DNA from: an uncultured Clostridia bacterium
GTDB lineage: Bacteria > Bacillota > Clostridia > TANB77 > CAG-508
Length of the DNA stretch: 63,725 bases
Assembly: GCA_934129785.1 (NCBI GenBank)
Contig: CAKOWW010000009.1
Span: forward strand, 1 to 63,725
Reading direction: 5' to 3'
The position numbers and the translations under genes are program-made. Shown one piece after another: positions 59,959 to 63,725 of the stretch (its first letter is position 1; each line of letters opens with the position of its first letter). Below the pieces are notes generated by a model. The model worked only from the letters and a program-made list of their open reading frames with translations. It did not search any database and was not told the DNA's origin.

Positions 59959-60546
59959 TTAAGCTTGTGGTTCTACTTGTGTTCCTGTAACACTTACATC
60001 AAATGTGTAGTTTTGTATAGTTTGTGCATTTGCTGTATCTACTTGGTCATTTTTTGCAATTTCTGTGCTATCAGCTCCTGTTTCATAGGCCCATTTCCAC
60101 TTAATTTCTAATGTTTTTGTTTTATTTTCATCATCTGCATTTATAGTTCCAGATAAACTATCTTGTAGTTCTTGAATTGAATTGTATTCTGTGTTTTCAT
60201 ATATAAATTTTAGATTTTGTGGTTTACTTGTTTCATTTTTGAATGCTATATTGTAGTTTATTCCAACATCTGAACCTGTTCCATCTACTATTATTTTAAA
60301 ACTTCCACTTGTTCCTGGGGCTATTTTATTGTTTACTAAAGTTTTGTTATCATATGTAGATGCAAGTTTTATTTGTTGTACATGTTCTTTTTGTCCATTT
60401 ACTTTAAAGTCCCATGTTGCAACTTCTGCAATTCCTTCTCCTTTTACTTCTGTTACATATTTTGCATATGCTTGTCCTCCAACAAATGCTAATAAAATAA
60501 CAGCTAGAATTGCTAGCACTACTAAAATTTTCTTTTTATGCTTCAC
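59959..60546 (-). CDS. TasA-like major fibre protein
   Basis: A 195-aa protein from GTG 60546, which has AAAGGAAG upstream; the ATG seven codons earlier (60567) has no RBS. The signal peptide (KILVVLAILAVILLAFVGG, QAYA, KYVTEVKG) is of the kind cut by SipW-type peptidases. The mature part shows VATWDFKVNG, STYDNKTLVNNKIAPGTSGSFKI, GINYNIAFKN, PQNLKFIYEN and EIKWKWAYETG, the TasA/CalY signature. First gene behind a consensus promoter, so probably the most abundant product and the subunit of a biofilm fibre. No SipW gene is in this window. Confidence 0.85.
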   Translation of the reverse strand: MKHKKKILVVLAILAVILLAFVGGQAYAKYVTEVKGEGIAEVATWDFKVNGQKEHVQQIKLASTYDNKTLVNNKIAPGTSGSFKIIVDGTGSDVGINYNIAFKNETSKPQNLKFIYENTEYNSIQELQDSLSGTINADDENKTKTLEIKWKWAYETGADSTEIAKNDQVDTANAQTIQNYTFDVSVTGTQVEPQA

Positions 60547-60622
60547 TAGGCGTTCACTTCCTTTCATATTTAATTTTTAATTTTTGGATTTTTATTTAGA
60601 ATTAATAAAAATTGATTAAAAT

Positions 60623-60636
60623 TCCCTTTAAAGGGA
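60623..60636 (-). promoter_or_regulatory. Palindrome in the leader of the TasA-like operon
   Basis: TCCCTTTAAAGGGA is a perfect 14-bp palindrome within longer A/T-rich arms, about 50 bases after the predicted start. It may be an operator or leader hairpin. Confidence 0.45.
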
Positions 60637-60686
60637 TTTTGAGATTCCATTTAAAAATTATAGAATCATTGTGAAAATGTAAGTTC

Positions 60687-60715
60687 ATTATACGGTGCAT
60701 AAAAAAAATTGTCAA
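60687..60715 (-). promoter_or_regulatory. Consensus promoter of the TasA-like operon
   Basis: Minus-strand TTGACA (60715-60710), 17 bases, TATAAT (60692-60687). Both boxes are perfect. Confidence 0.88.
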
Positions 60716-60772
60716 TATTTTTTGATGATATTTTTATTTTTTCATCGCAAAATTCGACAATTTTCTACATTT

Positions 60773-61153
60773 TCATTTTTTATTCACCCCGACAATTCCG
60801 CCTATAATTCCAAATATTATTCCTATTCCTATTATTCCTAAACTTTGAATACCTATTGTAAAATTCCAATTCCAAATACTTGATATTAAATATAAAATAA
60901 GTATATACACTCCACCAATACTAGCTCCATTTAATAACCCATTTTTCTTAATTTTCATGTTTCCTATTGAACTTCCTATTAGTATGCATATTGCTGTTAT
61001 TATAGTAATAACTGGTATAAGTGTTTTTTCACTTACATCTGTATATGCTAATATTAGTGCATATACAAATAGCAAGATCATCGTCATTATTAATGATATT
61101 GCAACTCCTTTAAATATATTTTTAATATTATGATTTATACTTTCACTCTCCAT
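60773..61153 (-). CDS. TIGR04086-type membrane protein
   Basis: A 126-aa protein with four membrane helices (KGVAISLIMTMILLFVYALIL; LIPVITIITAICILIGSSIG; NGLLNGASIGGVYILILYLI; GIIGIGIIFGIIGGIVGVNKK). The pattern of helix 1 and the glycine-rich last helix fit the TIGR04086/YrzE family, usually encoded between yajC and secD; here it is 4 kb upstream of secD with the TasA-like operon between. Confidence 0.82.
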   Translation of the reverse strand: MESESINHNIKNIFKGVAISLIMTMILLFVYALILAYTDVSEKTLIPVITIITAICILIGSSIGNMKIKKNGLLNGASIGGVYILILYLISSIWNWNFTIGIQSLGIIGIGIIFGIIGGIVGVNKK

Positions 61154-61241
61154 ATTTTAACGCTCCTTTTTTCTTTTTATTAATATATATTTTTCATATA
61201 TTTTTTTAGAACCTTTAAATTTATGAACCTATTTTTGCGAA

Positions 61242-61270
61242 TTGACATTTACATAATTCTGTGATATTAT
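61242..61270 (+). promoter_or_regulatory. Promoter of the gene at 61336
   Basis: TTGACA (61242-61247), 17 bases, TATTAT (61265-61270). A 10-bp palindrome CGTAGCTACG (61285-61294) follows the start site, an arrangement like that of the gene at 12255. Confidence 0.75.
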
Positions 61271-61335
61271 GTATGTATATCTTTCGTAGCTACGCGAATT
61301 AAACAAGGTGGCAAAGGCTTTTTAAGAGGGGCAAT

Positions 61336-61836
61336 ATGAAATCAAATGATTATTTTAAAGTTTCTGGTGTAACTAGTGTAATTTCTTACTTCGGATTCTT
61401 ATGCAAAAAGAAAAAAAGAGATCTCGAATTTCGTGAAATTTACTATCTTGATAATGGCGAATTAGCCATAAGAGATAATTCTAGGGCCCGTAACTTATAT
61501 ATTGAGCGATGCGGTACTTGGCATAAATCAATAAAATATTGCGAAAATTCTTTTAATGAAATGCTCATATGTTTGTATGCTTATGTAATATCTACTGAAC
61601 ATCAAGATGAGGTGTATGGTTTCTCGCAACTTCCTGAAAGTTTTTCAAAGTTATTTAGAGAATATCAGAAAAAAACTATTAGAGCATTTAAAGAACTTGA
61701 AACATTTAGAGAATTTAAGTTTGATAGTACTCTAAAAAATGAAATTTATTCCCTAGAATTAGGAGAAATAAAAACTAAAGATAAAATGGAAGAATTATAT
61801 AAAAGATTCTCTAAAGAACTCTTTGACCAGGAGTAG
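61336..61836 (+). CDS. Hypothetical plus-strand accessory protein
   Basis: A 166-aa protein, ATG 61336 after AGAGGGG. Basic N-terminus (FLCKKKKRDLEFREIYYL), a middle with DNGELAIRDNSRARNLYIERCGTWHKS, and a helical C-terminus (LSKLFREYQKKTIRAFKELETF-like; KDKMEELYKRFSKELFDQE). No signal peptide or membrane helix, no recognised family. Single gene with its own promoter, palindrome and terminator, as for 12255. Confidence 0.72.
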   Translation: MKSNDYFKVSGVTSVISYFGFLCKKKKRDLEFREIYYLDNGELAIRDNSRARNLYIERCGTWHKSIKYCENSFNEMLICLYAYVISTEHQDEVYGFSQLPESFSKLFREYQKKTIRAFKELETFREFKFDSTLKNEIYSLELGEIKTKDKMEELYKRFSKELFDQE

Positions 61837-61859
61837 AGAGATGGGTTTATTCCATCTCT
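61837..61859 (+). terminator. Terminator of the gene at 61336
   Basis: AGAGATGG-GTTTATT-CCATCTCT followed by TTATTTTTTT. Confidence 0.88.
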
Positions 61860-61927
61860 TTATTTTTTTGCTATATTTCACTTTAAAAATGGTTAAACAA
61901 CGGAACCATCTTTTCAAAAAACTTTCG

Positions 61928-61958
61928 CTCAAAAAGAATCTAAGTTATCCTTAGGCTC
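61928..61958 (-). terminator. Weak terminator of the pilin-type gene at 61960
   Basis: Minus-strand AGAGCCTAAG-GATAA-CTTAGATTCT with two mismatches, then TTTTT. Confidence 0.5.
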
Positions 61959-61959
61959 T

Positions 61960-63012
61960 TTAAATTTTTGATATATTGACAATTATAACTGGACGAACTC
62001 CATAATAGCTCCCTCCTGAGAAACCATATACGCTAAATGAATCACCACTATTCACATGCCAAATATCAATGCTTGAAGAACTGCAGGCTGATCCAAGCCA
62101 AAATGATGTGCTACATAACCATGGATATTTTGATCTATTTGACCATAATGCACTAATATCTTCATATGATGCTAAACTTACTTCTCTTATTTTATCTGTA
62201 TTTCCTAACAATTTCTTATATAACTCTACATATTGTGATATTGTACACTCTTTTTCTACTGCATTGTACACCCAAGGATAATCTGATAAATGTTCTGATG
62301 TTTTACTTGGATATTTATTTGCATCACTCCAGTATTCATCATTTGCAAATACTACTGTTCCTTTTCTTTCTTGTTCATCAACAAACCCCTTCATTGTTTC
62401 GTCTTGCAGCCCATATTTATCATCACTTGTATCTATATCTCCTATTTTTGAAAAATCACCATTATATATTCCTCCAACCTTTAAATTCCATTTTGCCAAT
62501 GCTTTTACTGTATTGGATTTTTCATCATATGATAGCACATAAAATTCCTCTGTTGTATCTTTTGTAGATGTTACAGCTATCACATCTCCTGTATTTTTTC
62601 CATTGCCTTCTACTATAGTCACTTTTCCACCTATTTTCTTATCTTTTGATACTACATTTCCATCACTATTTACTGTAAATGGTCTTCTATCTATTGTTAC
62701 CGTTACTGGAAATACTTTACCTTCTACTTGTCCACCATAATTTGTTGTTATTTCTGTTGTTAATTTTTCTAAGTCTAATTTTGCATCTTCTGTTTGAGAT
62801 TTTACTGATATTATAGCTAGTTTTACTTTTTCTTCTGCCGATTTATTTTCTGTTGATATTTTGGCATTATTTGCTTTTGTTAATATTCCATTATTTCCCG
62901 TTAACATTGCAATACCTACCCCAGCAAGTATTAAAAGCACAATTATTGTAATTACTAATGCAATTAATGTAATTCCTTTTTGCCATTTTTTTAATTCTTT
63001 TGTATTTTTCAT
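61960..63012 (-). CDS. Pilin-type exported protein with DUF6273-like end
   Basis: A 350-aa protein; GAGGAG 8 bases before ATG 63012. Leader and hydrophobic helix WQKGITLIALVITIIVLLILAG and MLTGNNGILTKANNAK as in the other three pilin-type genes. A stalk follows, then a C-terminal domain ending in WLCSTSFWLGSACSSSS, IWHVNSGDSF and GVRPVIIVN, which is the closing pattern of DUF6273-type domains of gut Firmicutes surface proteins (W-L-R-S/YGVRP). Likely surface-displayed binding protein. Confidence 0.75.
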   Translation of the reverse strand: MKNTKELKKWQKGITLIALVITIIVLLILAGVGIAMLTGNNGILTKANNAKISTENKSAEEKVKLAIISVKSQTEDAKLDLEKLTTEITTNYGGQVEGKVFPVTVTIDRRPFTVNSDGNVVSKDKKIGGKVTIVEGNGKNTGDVIAVTSTKDTTEEFYVLSYDEKSNTVKALAKWNLKVGGIYNGDFSKIGDIDTSDDKYGLQDETMKGFVDEQERKGTVVFANDEYWSDANKYPSKTSEHLSDYPWVYNAVEKECTISQYVELYKKLLGNTDKIREVSLASYEDISALWSNRSKYPWLCSTSFWLGSACSSSSIDIWHVNSGDSFSVYGFSGGSYYGVRPVIIVNISKI

Positions 63013-63092
63013 TTTCTTATCTCCTCGTTTTTTTTGTATTATATTTTTTGAAATTTAATAACAAATTGTTGATTATCTTTTTTATAATTAAT

Positions 63093-63282
63093 CCTAAAGT
63101 ATCAAGCTTTAGGATTTTATTTATTTTACTATAAGTATTGTACTTAGTCGTTTTCCTTTATTTTTTTATACTTATATTTTTTTAAAATAATTTTTTAAAA
63201 TTTTTCCTCATTTTTATTGATTTATATAAAATTTATTAGTATAATAATATTGAAAAAAAGTCCTAAAGCTTGATACTTTAGG
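63093..63282. repeat. 190-bp inverted-repeat element, family 1
   Basis: CCTAAAGTATCAAGCTTTAGG (63093-63113) and CCTAAAGCTTGATACTTTAGG (63262-63282) are exact reverse complements. Each is also a hairpin by itself. Outer bases equal those of the element at 24495-24692. It occupies most of the gap 63013-63371, 80 bases upstream of a pilin-type gene. Confidence 0.65.
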
Positions 63283-63289
63283 ACTTTTT
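63255..63289. terminator. Strong bidirectional hairpin terminator
   Basis: A perfect 14-bp stem AAAAAGTCCTAAAG / CTTTAGGACTTTTT with a 7-base loop; it forms the right end of the inverted-repeat element. Confidence 0.7.
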
Positions 63290-63303
63290 GGGTATAAAAA
63301 ATA

Positions 63304-63330
63304 ACAGTATCAATTTTTATTTCGATACTG
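63304..63330 (-). terminator. Terminator of the Rpn-like gene
   Basis: Minus-strand CAGTATC / GATACTG stem followed by TTATTTTTT. Confidence 0.7.
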
Positions 63331-63371
63331 CCTTAGTTAATTTAAACACTTTATTTTATTAATATATTAAA

Positions 63372-63725
63372 TTATAATTTTTCAATTTCTTCTTTGGTTA
63401 ATCCAGTAGATTCTACTATTGTTTGTATATCAACATTCATGCTTTTCAACTTTTTAGCGATTTCAATACTTTTCTTTTTTTCTCCTTCAAGGGTGCCTGA
63501 GTCATGTCCAGAATTATATCCTGAATCATAGCCTTTATCATATCCAGCATCTTCTATTGCTTTTTGATCCATTATATACTTTTGTCTTAATTCTGCTAAA
63601 TATCTTTCATTTTTATCTTGGCTCATTTCTTCCAACACGCTCCTTGCTTTTTCTATTTCTTTACTTTCGCCTTGCATTTTCTTTTCTGGATTTATTATAA
63701 ACTCTACCCAGTTTTTTAATTCTTG
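63372..63725 (-). CDS. Rpn-family nuclease (PD-(D/E)XK transposase-like), 3' part
   Basis: The frame is open through the right edge, so only the C-terminal 117 residues are present. QELKNWVEFIINPEKK (63725-63680) is the typical WLxFIxNPE segment of Rpn recombination-promoting nucleases, followed by the helical REYLAELRQKYIMDQ-like region. Then come a Gly/Asp/Tyr repeat (AGYDKGYDSGYNSGHDSG) and an AKKLKSMNVDIQTIVESTGLTKEEIEKL end, standard for the family. The catalytic N-terminal domain lies outside the window. Confidence 0.85.
   Translation of the reverse strand, partial: QELKNWVEFIINPEKKMQGESKEIEKARSVLEEMSQDKNERYLAELRQKYIMDQKAIEDAGYDKGYDSGYNSGHDSGTLEGEKKKSIEIAKKLKSMNVDIQTIVESTGLTKEEIEKL

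Noticed and set aside
63372..63725. Insertion sequence transposase
   Set aside because: The residues match the Rpn PD-(D/E)XK family, and no terminal inverted repeats or target duplications bracket it in the visible part.
1..63725. tRNA or rRNA genes
   Set aside because: No stretch with a cloverleaf or conserved rRNA sequence was seen on either strand; the AAAGGAGG at the left edge lacks the flanking 16S 3'-end sequence.

Overview
The window comes from a strongly AT-rich Gram-positive chromosome, most likely an uncultivated, host-associated member of the Clostridia. The evidence is the Firmicutes core set (ctsR-mcsA-clpC, PknB/Stp with PASTA repeats, RsgA, MutS2, YlmH, DivIVA, SepF, FtsK/SpoIIIE), canonical TTGACA-17-TATAAT promoters, GGAGG ribosome binding sites, and several families with a pilin-like N-terminus. 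Almost every gene is on the minus strand. The six plus-strand genes (12255, 26829, the 27864 fragment, 35650, 61336 and a possible small RNA at 27649) are single accessory units.

Layout. 0.1-6.7 kb: a hypothetical gene, a bactofilin-like membrane protein and the conserved stp-pknB-(DUF2442)-rsgA-rpe block. 6.7-12.7 kb: an accessory cassette with a 1624-residue helicase carrying C-terminal tandem repeats, a small partner gene, and a divergent plus-strand gene across an operator-rich control region. 12.8-21.7 kb: mutS2, ylmH, dxs, clpC, mcsA, ctsR. 21.8-25.5 kb: two surface proteins with pilin-type N-termini, one with RCC1-like repeats. 25.7-31.8 kb: a stomatin-like protein, a solo MazF-like toxin, a GNAT/antitoxin-like pair between 105-bp direct repeats, the GGGtGRT/NifU-like pair and a YezG-like immunity protein. 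31.8-38.7 kb: gap, pgk, tpiA, gpmI, split by a plus-strand membrane protein and a pilin/FGE-fold protein. 39-57 kb: GH15 glucosidase, beta-CASP nuclease, FtsK, RsmD, DivIVA, SepF, MiaA, MutL, SecDF, HD hydrolase. 57-60.7 kb: a TasA-like surface-fibre operon behind a consensus promoter. 60.7-63.7 kb: TIGR04086-like protein, another pilin-type protein and a partial Rpn nuclease.

The most important observation is a translational anomaly. Four genes (mutS2, the RCC1/pilin protein, miaA and the plus-strand membrane protein at 35650) are each broken by exactly one extra C, and in every case it creates an in-frame CGG codon followed by A. Skipping that C (reading GGA, Gly, in the +1 frame) restores full-length proteins: MutS2 786 aa, MiaA 306 aa with an intact P-loop, RCC1 protein 881 aa, membrane protein 217 aa. 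By hand scan, no other in-frame CGG codon occurs in any gene of the window, while about 65 out-of-frame CGG triplets do. CGGA tetramers elsewhere, for example two in gap, carry no extra base, which argues against a base-calling artefact. The simplest reading is that CGG has no cognate tRNA here and that CGGA is read by +1 frameshifting or by a four-base anticodon inserting glycine.

There are also two families of about 190-bp inverted-repeat elements (CCTAAAGTAT ends beside pilin-type genes; AAAGAAATCCTT ends beside glycolytic genes), an mcsA without its second zinc finger and without mcsB, and two perfect CtsR operators on the ctsR promoter.
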